From assembly GCA_037178975.1 (NCBI GenBank), contig JASJZH010000001.1:5440501-5504500 (forward strand): a DNA stretch of 64,000 bases, written 5' to 3'. Position numbers and translations under genes: made by a program. This document shows, piece after piece, positions 12,079-24,109 of the stretch. The stretch's first letter is position 1, and each line of letters starts with the position of its first letter. The notes beneath the pieces are model-generated. The model saw only the letters and a list, made by a program, of their open reading frames with translations. It did not search any database and was not told the origin of the DNA. The stretch is from Oscheius tipulae. Its lineage: Eukaryota > Nematoda > Chromadorea > Rhabditida > Rhabditidae.

Positions 12079-12372
12079 TAGAACAACCCCCTTTCTCCCA
12101 ATCAGGTATTGTCTCGTCTGTTGAACAGAATGTTGCCTCTTTTTTGCTTTAATAAAATAACGTTTATCAGGTCAGGTTATCTAGGCAAGAGTCCCATTTG
12201 TCCACCGAAGCCTCGTTTTGGTTATTGTTACCCACCTGTATTCAAGAATACCTTAACCCACAGAAGAACGCTTGCTAAAGGGTTTCTGGTACATAAGAAC
12301 ACTTAGAACTTTGTGCAGTTATATAGCCTCTAAACCGGGAAGAAGCATTTATTCATAGGGTTTTTAGCCGCA

Positions 12373-15300
12373 TCACTGCGCAAAGGAGGAATTCAACGAA
12401 TCGTGTATGACCGCTAATATCTGCGGAATCGACGTGCCCGAGTCTTGAAGAAACTGGAAGATGTTGAGTTGACTATACAACACTTTAGTTACCTTATAAA
12501 CGGGCCTCACGAGCTTTAAATCCTTGTCCTCGTGAAACAAGAGGTGTATGCTCTTGGGAGATTGGTCGTTAATGCTCGAGCAGAGCTTGTAAAGTGTGTT
12601 TATCAAAGGTAGGAACTGGTCCGGGGGTGGCAAGTCGAAAACGATCAGCTATAATTGCGTAGATCTGTATTTCTCCCTTACTCACGTTAGCGTAGTTCTC
12701 CGCCTCCAAAACCCCGAGTCTACCCCTCTCGATGACCATGAAAGTGGCCGATTTACTTTGGATTGCGTTCACGGACCTCTCCACCCCGAGGAAATGAGAG
12801 TTTCTAGAGAAAATTGGCCATGCGTCATTGCTGTCTTACCTGGTTATGCAAGGAACCTCTATCTTCCGTGCCGGATGGATTGACTGTAGTTTCTGATGGA
12901 TGCTCAGAGCCAAAAAGGTGCATGTTGATGTACTTTCGCAAATGATCAGGGTCGTTTTGTTGTATCTTGATCCTGAAGTAGGTTTTGTTCTGTAATCAGA
13001 CTAAGAACTCACTTTCTTCTTTAATCTGATCCAACATCTCCACTATCCCGGCCAGCCAGTTAATTTTTGGACTTTGCTGTAACTGTACTTTAGTGGACCT
13101 AGCTTCACCCCTCTTTGAATTCCGCGCTAAGATTTCGGATAAAACTAACGAGAGAATCAGCCGTCAAAACTAATATATATCCCAGTGTTTCATGAGAAGG
13201 CAAAAAAATGTGTCAGGCGTGGAGATCGAACCCAAAATGTTTTAGATTTGCAATCTGAGAGCTAACCCACTGAGTCGTTGGACAAAGTTCGCCTGCGCAA
13301 GTTACAGAGCTTAGTGTCTAGTAAGACGAAACCTCTTCTTGGAGGTTTTCCTATGTTTCATCCATAATTTCTAAGCACTTGCCTTACTGCAAAGATAGAA
13401 CTTGACGCCTGGAGCAGTATCGACAGGCTCTGCCACGACGAGAGACCAGTTTTTGGGAAGTAAATCCAATAAGACCTTGTCAACTATCATGTGCTTTGTG
13501 AAGGAGAGAAAAGTGGAAATGGGCGACTGTTTTAGCAGCCTGATGTAATTGAAGGTCTCTTCCAAAAGTTCGGATCTTTCGCTCCCTGGAGCATAGTTTT
13601 GACAGCCAGTAATGTAGACGGAGTCGAGTCTGCCCATGTCTATCTAGAAGAATGAAAATATATCAAACTCGAGGTGGAAGATTACACTGAATTCTGTGAG
13701 ATAAGCTCGTATGTTACTGATCGTTCCGATGAGCAAAGCACTGGGATGAGGATTCTCGAGTGTCTCAATCAAGCTCTCGGTCACGTGATCCCATTTGATT
13801 TTCGGATCTAAACCTTTTTTAAAGTGGGTCTAAGGCGGTTGCATACTATTCATGAAAGTGTATATTACCTAATCTCATTTATTTACTGCGAAAAACCAGC
13901 AAACTCGTCCGCATGACTCAGCCGGTTAGCGTTCCGATTACAAATTTCACGCTCCGATTTTTTTTTTTGCATCGTTGGTTGAAGAATCACCATTTTTGAC
14001 AAATTTCCTTTCCCGCGCGTCTTTCTGATTTACGCGCCGAATTCAAACAGGCCTTAGGCTCTCTTTAAACTTGAACTTTGGTAGAAACTCACAACTATGC
14101 AGACATTCACGGACCATGGATTCTAGATCTGATGCCTCTTTCTGACTTGAGCAGATCAGTAAAGAGTAGGGCTGGACCACGGAAATTTGCTGAAAATGAA
14201 ACATCGTTTAAAAGCTTTGTTATGTTTATGTTCTTCTTGAGAACCATGCCTGTAAGAACAAAGAAGTCGCTATTCTAACACAACCGAACCTGGAGATCCG
14301 GGCGCGACGTGCAGACGTTAACTTCCTGGTATCGCATCCTCTCCTCTTAAAACATTAAGGTATGTGTTTTTCATGAAAAAATATGCAGAATGAGTAGAAA
14401 CACGGCATGTTTTTGACCAGTAAGTCTACCACAAGGTGCGCTCCATTTTAGATGCAGAGAACCATGATTAGAGTGGTTTGGAGAATTTTTAGAGCTGATG
14501 AATCTTTGTAGAACGCGAAATTACCAAAAAGGCAAATTACCTGTTAGATAACACCCCCTCGGACTCACCTCCTCGAGAAAACATTCATACATCTCCTCGA
14601 CGCAGTTGACTTCCATTCGAGTACTCACACCAGATCTGATCTTGTTGATCAGTCTCGAGATGAGGGAATAGACCATCGATTTGACAACTAAGTTTTCGGC
14701 CTCTTTTTTTTTCCGGTCAGTATCCTCTTTCTCGCCGTACATGATAGCGCCCGAATAGTCTGAACTTCGGAATGGACAGGATTAAAAAAAAACCTCCCAC
14801 CTTCCAGAATCATTGTGTTCATCCAGTCCTGTAGCGGATTGACTGTTCGATTGTCGCCTTTTTCATTGAGATAGTCTAGTATCTTGCTCGGAATGCACTC
14901 CGTCCATCTGATAGAATTTAAACAGTTGGAGATTCTCCTCACCTGTCTCCGAGAGTTTTAACACCAAGATTGGCTACGTGTCCAAAGACATGTATACCAG
15001 ACTCCACGATTCGCAGTTCCTTTTTTCTGCTAGTCGGCTTTGTGTTCTTGCCTGAACAGTTTTGATGACTAAATTCAGTTTCATGTATAGATCAAATTGA
15101 AAGTTCTCGCTCGTACTGTCCCGGTTGACGTCTCGATGAGATCCTACAGGAGAAAAAGGCTGACATCTACTGTGAGCTTTAGTTTATCAGGAATCTATTG
15201 GGTTCAAAGTAATATTTTTTCAGCAGTGATGTTCTGCAAAGTTGTAACGTTTGATCTGGTCTGCAGCAGAAAGTACAAAGGCTATGAAACGATTCTGTAG

Positions 15301-15580
15301 CTGCGAAAAGTGGAAGAGGTAGGGAAACAAACTCACGCAAGGACGAGTCTCCATCGAATCCTAGCTGTTGCAAGACCTGAAAAGAGGAAATGGAAATGAT
15401 TTTACAAGACCCACGTATTCCAGATCAGTGCTGCACTCTCCTTGACAGCTTGACACTTCGAAATCGAACTGGGTCTGCTCTAAAAGGAGGACAGAGTCAG
15501 AAAGACTATTTCTTACCGTCATCGGAGCCAAAAGAATAGCTGGACACAACTTTCTTCGGCCCTTTTCTGTTGACCGGCAT
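12373..15580 (-). CDS. Degenerate DEAD-box helicase-like protein
   Basis: This multi-exon gene of roughly 560 codons begins MPVNRKGPKKVVSSYSFGSD. I could not name it. In its second half the segment order mimics a DEAD-box core without the catalytic residues: SLLICSSQKEASDLESMV where motif Ia (PTRELA) would be, PSALLIGTISNIRAYL for Ib (TPGR), RLDSVYITGC for II (DEAD), ISTFLSFTKH for III (SAT), ATFMVIERGRLGVLE for V and LIVFDLPPPDQFLPL for the strand before VI. No Walker A is visible. TDRD12/Yb-type proteins are one known group with divergent helicase cores, but I saw no Tudor domain. One intron (15020-15051) seems to use a GC donor. The largest intron carries a tRNA-like relic. The gene is divergent from EXOC8 with 180 bp between start codons. 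Exon boundaries near 13860-14560 are uncertain. Confidence 0.5.
13206..13284 (-). repeat. tRNA-like relic in intron
   Basis: Read on the minus strand, gactcagtgggttagctc resembles a D arm with an A box. It is followed by a 7-nt anticodon-like loop ttgcaaa (GCA, cysteine-like) between imperfectly paired tcaga/tctaa arms, and then gggttcgatctcc, a near B box. The acceptor stem does not pair properly, so this is a tRNA pseudogene or a tRNA-derived repeat rather than a working tRNA. Confidence 0.45.
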
Positions 15581-15760
15581 TGCTGACTGACGTTGAGAAA
15601 TTGAAAAGGAAAGATAAATTACGATTCATAAAAGCGCGACCGGAGCGTGCTTACTTCGTCCAGTGGTGACTACCAAACTATAAAGTCGATTTCTCGCTTT
15701 TCCTCTCTCCTCCGGTCGTGAAAAGCGCATAATTCTTTCTCATCTCAAAAATTTTAGATA
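15581..15760. promoter_or_regulatory. Compact bidirectional promoter region
   Basis: Only 180 bp lie between the start codons of the minus-strand helicase-like gene and plus-strand EXOC8. The EXOC8 side ends aaattttag|ataATG, an acceptor-like site; the minus side ends acgtcag|tcagcaATG. Both promoters must lie here or overlap the 5' exons. Confidence 0.4.
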
Positions 15761-18608
15761 ATGTCCGAAGGTTATTCTGACACCGAGGATGTAGTCTTGG
15801 GAGCGGACAACTTTGTGCCGGCCGATTGTGAGTCAAGCTTCTTTCAAGAAATTGTTTTCTTCGTAGATATCCGTCAGAAGCTTCAAAATGTCCGAACAGG
15901 GGACGAGACAAGACATTTGAAGGTTTTGAGATCGGAGATGAGCGCTCAGAACAACGCCTCCCAGGACCTGCTAAAGAACAACGTCTTTCAAAACTACCAA
16001 CAGTTTATCGACTCTTCCAAAGAGATTTCAGGTTATCTCTCTTTGCTATTCTCCAGAAATTACTAGGTTTTCAGCTCTGGAAAAAGAGATCTACCAGCTT
16101 AGCAGTCTGCTCAGTGACCAGAAGCAACTGATTGAGAATCTCATCGGGATGACTGGTACGGCTATAGTTGTTTGTGAACTGAACCTCTTCAGGAGACGAC
16201 AAGGTGTCTATCAATACACAGTCTAGTCACTCGACCACCTCGACTGCCAATCCAATTCAGTACATTATGCAGAAGATGGACGGTGTCTCGGTAAGAGTCA
16301 ACTGACTGATAACTCTCTTTATTTCAGAGCATTCTGAACAACCTAAGAACGAGTGACCGAGTCATACTCCATGGCGAGATGATGCTCCTCGACGGTGAGA
16401 CCAAAGAGTCAGTCGAGAAGAACTTTCTGGTTCTCCTGACCGACAGACTTCTCATTGGATCCTCCGCCAAGTTGGGAAAATACAGGTATGACGATTCTTA
16501 GCTAATACCTGAAGTTTCCTTCAGTCTCGAATCAACATTTTCTCTCAACAACCTCGCTGCTGTCAACGTCAAGGACAGGACTGGTTCCACGGAACAGATT
16601 CTGAAGCTGCTGATATTCCCGGAACAAAGGCCAGTTTTCTCACGATCCTCGGGAACTAAAATCCAATTTTTAGATACTACCGCTGCGAGAACGCCAGAAC
16701 GAAGAGGTTGTGGCTGGAGGAGGTCGAGCAGGCCAAGAAGTCCCTTCACCATGAGGGCAGTCTGGCCAGACAGGCGACGATTAGAGGCAAACGGAAGACG
16801 GTACAAGAACGTCTACGACAGGCCAAAGAGATTCCTGTCCTTCAGGAAGAAGGCAGAACTCAGGAGGATATCAGTGAGTCTTTCGATAATCCGAAATTCC
16901 TAAGACACGCTAGTGCTATGAACTGTATTCATGGGTCGAACCTATACCATGCTGGTACATTCTCCTGCATTTTTTGAGAGAAATACTTAGGTTGTTGTTC
17001 CGCGGGCAATGGGAGCGTTTGCAAGAGCTTACGCGTCGCGCCCTACAATCGAAACACTGAAACGAAACCGAATACATCCCGTAATCATTCAGACGAGGAA
17101 GACCTGCTCTGGCTGGAAGAGCTCCCAGCCGAAATAGACGACTGTATAGCTCATCGCGACATGGACAGAGCCGTGGATCTGCTTCTCGAATGGAAGCAGT
17201 GCAAGACCAAGAACGCGACTTTCGATGCTCAACTCACAGTCCGCAAAAACCAAGTGATCCAGCTCCTCAGCGAAGATGTCCGTCGACCCGGGGCTGTCCA
17301 TGGCGGTCCGAGAGCGATGAAAAAAGCCAGGATTTTACTGACGACACTGGGACGAGGTGAGAAAGAGATAAATATTTGTACCCGGTTTAGGAACCTATGC
17401 TCTGGACTTGTACCTCCGACGGAGAAGTGCTCTTCAGAGAGCTGCCACGAAAGAAATTGCCATTTCCGAGGAGCCACTGTCCTATGTGCGTCATCTATGT
17501 TTGGTCTACAGTCAGGCTGTCCAAGATGTAGTCAGCGAATTCAACAGTCAGCCGCAGTCCTTCGCCCAGGTCATCCGCTGGTGTTCTCAGGAACTGAGTG
17601 TGCTTTTGTCGCTCATTAGAAGACATGTCATTGGTTGGTTGCTGGTCTTTAGAAGTCGACTTCCTTGCTTCTTCTTTCAGAAGTCGCTCCCACAATAGCT
17701 GTCCTTTCACACACGTGGAGACGTCTAATGGACATGATGGGCAAGCTGACTGAGATTGGTGCCGAGCTCCGATTTGAGGTCAATCCAGTGTATTTACATC
17801 AGACAGAGAGTTTAGGTAGATCGACTACTGGATGGCCCGCTGACTCATGCTCTCAACACAAATTTCAGCAATATCATGGATGGGATCAAACTAAGAATGA
17901 CGGTAGGTACGAAACAGACAAACTTTCGAGCAGACGATTCGCTTTTAGTCTTTTGATAGTTTACAAATCAATACAAGCTGAATACTCGGTCATGTCCGGG
18001 AAACAATCAAACTGTACGAGACATGCTAGTTTAGCTAGGAAAGCTCCAAACAGACGAGTTTTCCAGGAAGAGAGGTGGAGGCCGATGATTGCCGAATCCG
18101 AGGCTGGACTCGCCCGAATGCTCGAGGAGCTTAGTGATCTCGGTCTGAATGTGGACTGGACAATGGCCTCCAAAGACACTCTGAATCTGTCGTCTCACGT
18201 GATTGGCTTCGCCCGGGCTGCTCACACTCTCTCCCGAGACCTGGCCCCATTTAACGAGTCCGTTTTCCCATATTTTCCAAAGTTTTTGATCAAATTCCAG
18301 TAGTCCACTATTCCCAGTGTGTGAGAAGTACTGTATTCATATGTGGTGCGACTATCTGGAGCATCTAAGTGGGAGCATCTGCGACAGCACCGTTTTCGCC
18401 TATTCGACTACTTTCATTCTCACACAGGTTCGAATCCTCGTTTTTAGTAAAAAAAAAAACGTTGCAGGTTCTACCGCTCTGCGAGCAGACGATGTGGGGT
18501 GAAGGAGCAGACGACATCTCGGGCCTTCTGTCCAAAAGATACCCCAAATTGGTGCCATATGCAAAAGAAGAGAGTGACGGGGATGATGAGGAAGTAGCTC
18601 ATGTATAA
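15761..18608 (+). CDS. EXOC8: Exocyst complex component 8 (Exo84)
   Basis: Exo84 is a subunit of the eight-protein exocyst that tethers secretory vesicles to the plasma membrane; in animals it is also a RalA effector. MSEGYSDTEDVVLGADNF leads to a helical N terminus (NVFQNYQQFIDSSKEISGLE). A PH domain follows, from about NLRTSDRVILHGEMML through FLVLLTDRLLIGSSA, SLESTFSLNNLAAVNVKD, and the last helix RTKRLWLEEVEQAKKSL. The C-terminal half is the helical Exo84 domain (WLEELPAEIDDCIAHRDMD, LYLRRRSALQRAATKEI, YSQAVQDVVSEF). The tail is acidic (KEESDGDDEEVAHV). Many introns are 36-60 nt. The stop is only 82 bp from the SSRP1 stop on the other strand. Confidence 0.9.
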
Positions 18609-18690
18609 ATACCAGAAAATGAAATATATGAAACATGTGTATTTGACAAACATGGTTAAAGTCGAGAGATCGAGAGGAAGTGGTGTGGAA

Positions 18691-21123
18691 TTAGTCGCTG
18701 TCCGAGTCGTCCGATTCGTTTTCCTCGCTCTCCTCCTTCTCAGCGCTGGGTTTCTTCTTCTTGTCATCCTCGGAAGAGTCATCCGAGTCGCTGATGTATT
18801 CCTTTGACTTCGCCTTCGAGGGAGACCTAGAAATCTCTGGTCAGAAACGTACAAAATAACAATCTTACGGTCCAGAAGCCTTCTTCGGACTCTTTTTGGG
18901 CGTGGACAAACTGGCGACACCCCCGCCATTCTTCTTATATTCCTTCATCTCCTCCTCGTAGCGGAGCTTATCTTTCGCTGCCTTGGCCATGTAGGGCTTC
19001 TTTTCCTCTTCCGACATCTTGTTCCACATCTCACCAGCTCGTTTCGTCACATCCGTCACTGAATCGCCGTCACGCTTGATCGTGCTCCTGTTCTCCGTCA
19101 TCCAGATCATGTAGCCGGACATCCCTCGCTTCGGCATGTTAGGATCCTTCTTCTCCTTCCTTTTGCGTTTGCCGCCTTCCTTCTCCTCGCGAGGCTTTCT
19201 CTCCTTGGCTGGTTTCGAGCTGCGTTCTTTCTCTGAAACACTTTGTGTTTGTCTTACAAAAATAGGAACCGGCCTTTCTTCTTTTTTTTCGGCGCCTCAT
19301 CGTCCTCGCCACTGCCACTTCCGTTGGATGACACAGCATCAGAATCGTATTCCTCGTCTGGCTCGGATCCACTTCCGTCCGATCCGCCGCTGCCTTCCTC
19401 GACACGCTCCTTGGCTCTCTTCTTCAGATCCTCGTCCAAATCGTAGTCCTCATCCTCGCTGTCTGACTCGCTCTCCTGTCCACGGACTTGGCCCTCGGCC
19501 TTGACAGCCTCCTTGTACGGATCGAGCTCATCATCACTGCCGGCAAAGGCGTCTTCAGCATAGCGACGATCCTGAATTTGATTCTCCACAGATATATGAG
19601 AACCATCCATACCATCTTCTTGGCATTTCTGATTCTGAGCTTCTTCTGTTCGACGTAGTCGTAGAGTTTGTTGTATTCATCCTTCTCTACACTGTTGAAG
19701 GTCAACGTCTGTCCAGCCTTAAGCTCCAGCTCGAAATCGAAGGATCTTGTGGAGCCGTCGGATCGGGCAAAGTGAACGGAGGCAATCTCCTCAAAGCGGA
19801 TGTACATCGGCGGCTTGTGAATGTAGAGGAATCCTTTCTCGAGCGGGTACAGCAAGCCAGAAGCCTGTTTGTGAGCACATTGGACGGCCGGCGTTCCAGA
19901 ATGTCTAGAAGCCAACAAATGTTCCAAAACGAGCACAAAAACAAACCCGTTGAAATTGCCAGGAACTGTGATCTTCATGTTACAAAGCACGCGGAAAAGC
20001 TTGGACATGACTTCGAAGACTGGTCCTTCCATGTCCTTGGTCAGCTTATTACCGTACTGCTCAGTAATCTGCTGGTCTGTCAAGCCGAGCTCGAACTCGA
20101 TTTCATCCTCCCTCAAGAATTCCAGAACGAGGTAATGATACCGAGTCTGTCCCTGGCGGATGGGCGGATTCAATGAGAGCTGAAAAGTTGAATTCACAGC
20201 TGATTAAGATAGAAAGGTACCACAAAGAAGACATGACGACCGTCTTTGTGCGGGACCAAAAAGAGTCGCATGATAGTCTTGATGGGAATTTTGTAGTCGT
20301 ACGTCTTTCCGTGGAGCGAGACATGATTCGGGAAGATTTTGATGTCATAACGGCCACGAGGTGTGGTGCAGAGAATCTGCGGAAGAGCGGCGATAGGCTG
20401 ACCAGAATCGGACTCAATTCCGGCATACTGCAAGACGGCACGACGAAAGTCCTCCACAGGATCATCATCCTCTTCGGCCTCGGGATTATTCGGCATATGG
20501 AAGCGCATTTCGATGAGGGCCGTAGGACAGTCATCATTTTGATGAAACTCGAGGGTAGCCTCACTCTTGTTGGCAATGCAATTGGATACATTTGAGAGAG
20601 GAATTTCAAAAACGGGCTTGTCCTCAACAATGAACTCGAGATATTTTCCTGAAACCGAGTCACCCTTCCGAATTTTGCAAAGCAGTACCGTCAACTTTCG
20701 TTTTTCCGTAGTTGAAGCCCTTCAAAGTGTACTGCTTCTCCTCAACGTCCTGATTCCAGTGACGATTTGAAAAGGATTTGATTTTCTCAAAGTCCTGAGC
20801 AAAAGTGGTTAAAAATTGAGAAAAAAATAGCAAGCTTACAGAGTCTTTGAAGCCTCCAAACCGCATTCTATCTCCGTCGGCAAAGACGACCTTGAATCCG
20901 GGTTTATTTCCAAGCCTTTGCCAGCATATTTGACTTATATCCGAACTGCTGATCGAGGTCACTTTTCCCGTCTGGTCGTTCTTGAAAATTATATGACTTT
21001 CTCCCAGTTTAACCTTTCCAGCGCTCTAAAAAAACCTTGCTTCTACAGAATGATGCAAATTCCTACCAAAACACCCATATCTTCAATGAAGATGTTTCCG
21101 AATTCGAGAGCGCTATCACCCAT
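18691..21123 (-). CDS. SSRP1: FACT complex subunit SSRP1
   Basis: SSRP1 pairs with SPT16 in the histone chaperone FACT, which loosens and rebuilds nucleosomes during transcription and replication. It starts [19 protein letters not shown]. The dimerisation/N-terminal part has [20 protein letters not shown] and [10 protein letters not shown]. The middle double-PH domain has [37 protein letters not shown] and [18 protein letters not shown]. An acidic Ser/Asp/Glu region follows, then an HMG box beginning [20 protein letters not shown] and ending [13 protein letters not shown], and a short acidic tail ending SDDSDSD. This domain order and length fit animal SSRP1. The acceptor ttttcag lies 4 nt before the ATG. 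SSRP1 and CHAF1B, both histone chaperones, are in the same window but about 30 kb apart. Confidence 0.95.
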
Positions 21124-21603
21124 TCTTCTGAAAACCTGTTTTTGGGTATCTGAACGATGATAAGTGCTGATAGAGTGGCACACTTGAGCCTTTTTGGAAC
21201 GAAAAATGAGCAAAGATCAATGAAAAGAACTGTCTCTCTCGGAAAAGGACGAAAGAAAAAAGTAAGCTATTTTACCAGGAAAAACTTCTCCCGATGTTTG
21301 AGCGAAAATGTTGCTTTCGAAATGGCGCGAAAACAACACCTGACGTTTATTTGCGTACAAACTTCCAGATCCAGTTTGGTAAGCTAGGATGTATTTTTCT
21401 AGCTTGTAACATGGGGTTTTTTTTGTTCCCACTCGATAAAGGACAGGCAAGAAGGCCTGAAAACATAAATCAGTCGAGAAACAGCAAATTTTAGCGATCT
21501 GGCACCAGTTATTCTTGGTCCCACCGCGAAAATAACCTCGGACCAAAAACCATGCATCTTCACATCCATGCAGCCAAAACAGATCTAATTCAGCTGTTCC
21601 ATC
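21124..21603. other. Intergenic region between divergent SSRP1 and RTN4IP1 with a 30-bp duplication
   Basis: No supported gene is seen. It contains the promoters of both genes. Positions 21260-21289 nearly repeat the first bases of RTN4IP1 intron 1 (21752-21780), described separately. The plus side ends gatctaattcag shortly before the RTN4IP1 start codon. Confidence 0.4.
21260..21289 (+). repeat. Duplicate of RTN4IP1 intron-1 donor region
   Basis: aagtaagctattttaccagg and the following aaaacttct match 21752-21780 with a single extra g. The downstream copy is the 5' splice donor of RTN4IP1 intron 1. The upstream copy has no recognisable exon before it, so it looks like a small local duplication. 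Confidence 0.6.
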
Positions 21604-23174
21604 ATGTTATCCCTCACAGCCAAGAGATTTTCATCAGGAATGACGAACGAAATGAGAGCCTGGTTGGTCGACTCTCCCTCAGCCCCAATACAGCTGAAAT
21701 CCACCAGTATACCCACAATAACCCATCCGAAACAGGTTCTAATTCGGGTCGAAGTAAGCTATTTTACCAGAAAAACTTCTAGAATCTTCTGTTTTCTAGG
21801 CAGCAAGCGTTAATCCTCTAGATACTGTAATGGTTGACGGTTACGGGAATGAGATCCTCACCAAATGGAAGCAACTTGCCAATTGGGATTCCACAGCAGC
21901 TCGATTCCCACTAATTCCGGGTCGAGACTGTTCGGGAGTGGTCGAGGCCGTCGGAGGTTCAGTTACGCATCTGAGACCGGGAGACAAGGTGAGCAATCTT
22001 GAAGAAATTTCAGTAGAAGGCTCTAGGTGATGGCAGTGATAGCAGCTATCGAGCAGGGTAGTCACGCGGAATATGTCCTGACAGAGTCTACATCCTGTAC
22101 TCCAATCCCGTCTGGCCTGACCTTTGTTGAAGCTGCTGCTCTACCATATGCTGCCTCGACAGCTTGGGCAGCTTTGGTCACATTTGCAAGGATGGATCCG
22201 ACAAAGAAACCGAGTAAGTAAGGCATCGAGAGTGTAAACTAGGGTGATAGACTATACCGTTATCTCTAGCAGCTCACCAAAACGCTTATGCGCAAGCTAG
22301 CTCAAAAAGAAAAGATAAATATCGATGATGATCAAGAGTTAGTGCACAGATTGGCGTCTTTAGAATATATCCATGACTCTGATACCAATCGTGAACGATA
22401 GATGTCAACTAAAATTTTATTCTGACACGAGTCATGGCCGGAATCTACAGTAATCTATTGCGGGACTTTCAAAGGTAGCAAAGTTACACGATCAGAAGCC
22501 TAACAAGCGCTGTAAATTCCAGAAGAACGAGTTCTCGTCCACGGCGGAGCTGGAGGAGTCGGCTCGATGGCCATCCAGTTGCTGAAGGCCTGGGGAGTGG
22601 ACAAAGTCGTCGCAACCTGCTCTCTCGACAGTTTCGAGCTGGTCAAGAGTCTGGGAGCCATCCCAGTGGACTATCGATCACAGAACGTGACCGACCAAAT
22701 CATTGACCAGGGCCCTTTCGAGGTCATTCTCAGCTGCGTTGACTCGGATTTGTCCAGATGGAGCGACAAGGTAGGAGGACAGAAGAAGCCATAAAACCTT
22801 GTTCAGATCATGGGTGTGTGGAGGAATAGTGTTCACGTCTCGGTAGTCAGTCCCCTTCTGAATGAAACAGACAGACATGGTCTTCTTCCCGGTCTTGCCA
22901 CGACTTTCGCACAATACTTTAACCGGAGCTGTGAGGTGAAAACTACTTTTTCCGGCAGATAACCTCCCTTCAGGCCACCAAGCAGGGCCGATGGTTCTCC
23001 TACGCCTACTTCATTCCGAGCGAGCAATGTCTTCGTCAGCTGAAACAGTTTGTCGAAGAGAAAAAGATTCGACCTATAGTGGAAAAAGTGTACAACTTTG
23101 AAGAGCTGCCTTCGGCCTATGAAAAGGTCAAGAATCTTAGAGGACGCGGCAAAACTGTTATCTCTTTCGAATAA
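21604..23174 (+). CDS. RTN4IP1: RTN4IP1-type mitochondrial NAD(P)H oxidoreductase
   Basis: RTN4IP1 (C. elegans rad-8) is a zinc-less medium-chain reductase in the mitochondrial matrix, linked in mammals to coenzyme Q synthesis and optic atrophy. MLSLTAKRFSSGMTNEMRAW is a plausible mitochondrial presequence followed by the GroES-like fold: AASVNPLDTVMVDGYGNE, FPLIPGRDCSGVVEAVGG, EAAALPYAASTAWAAL. The Rossmann part has VLVHGGAGGVGSMAIQLLKA, the AxxGxxG-type NADPH loop, and SLGAIPVDYRSQNVTDQI. The C-terminal part is GRWFSYAYFIPSEQ and EELPSAYEKVKNLRGRGKTV. Length is typical. An intron of about 300 nt precedes the Rossmann exon. An acceptor (aattcag) lies 10 nt before the chosen ATG. Confidence 0.92.
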
Positions 23175-23425
23175 TGGTGCTAATGGAGATTAATAAAACG
23201 GGTGCTAGACTCTACTCCAATAGAGGTTCTATGAAAATGTCTTATTCTTCAAGTCACGTCACCATCAAAATACCCACGTCTTGGAGAGGAATTGTCCATT
23301 CGTCTATTAAGTGGTGTTACAACGGCAGCCTGCCTGTTGAGTCACTGACCGAACAATACCTCGAGGCCAGCTTACACTAGCCATTGTTGTTAGTTGACGG
23401 CGGTCAGTCGACTGTCTCAAGAGTC

Positions 23426-24109
23426 ATGCGGACATCACTTCTTCTATTCACACTTCTGCTAGCTGTCCTGGGACAATGGTTTGGTCCGCCACCCGGTCCT
23501 CCTGGACCTCCTAGACATTTTGAATACCACGGTTGGTGCCAAAAAATATCCTTATCTCTCGAAGGAATCGAACTTAGGTAGTTTGGACCGCAGCCCGTAC
23601 TCTTACCCGCTGCGTAAGGACAGAATTTTCAACATTTCCCTGCCGCGTTCTTGAAGTGACCATCATTCTCGGCAGTGTAAGGGTCTCTTCTCGACTGTAC
23701 ACGAACCTCTTGACTCCCTATTGAAAGTACCAGTTTCCTCTTCTAAAAATGGAAGCGTGACTGTCAACAGCATTATAACCATTGCTTCTTCCAGACGGTC
23801 ATGACAGTCAGTCGGTCGAGGAAGAGACTGAAGTGATTCACAGGAAGAAGATTAGAAATCGACACCACGAAAAGCATGGAGTGCATGAGGGTCAGACTTT
23901 TTGTTCTGTTTTGTAGCTTCTAGTATTTAGAAGCTGGACATCCACCTATTCCACCGCCTATCCCTCCTCCCGGTCTACCACCACTTCCACCACCTCACGT
24001 CGGATTGCAGAACCTTATACGCAATCTGAATGGTAAATTTTATTTTCTACGAAAACATTTTTTAGCCGGCGTCCAACGTCTACTCGCTCCACTCATGTAT
24101 GGACGATAA
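23426..24109 (+). CDS. Small secreted proline-rich protein
   Basis: Four exons give about 110 residues. MRTSLLLFTLLLAVLGQW is a clear signal peptide with likely cleavage near AVLGQ. The mature part has GPPPGPPGPP, an acidic and basic middle (EEETEVIHRKKIRNRHHEKH), a second proline block (GHPPIPPPIPPPGLPPLPPP) and a short helical tail, NLIRNLNAGVQRLLAPLMYG, ending RR-free at GR-stop. All three introns keep phase 1. RKK and RNRHH could be processing or heparin-binding sites, but no neuropeptide repeat is present. Function is unknown. It has no family that I recognise. It sits 250 bp after RTN4IP1 on the same strand. Confidence 0.65.
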
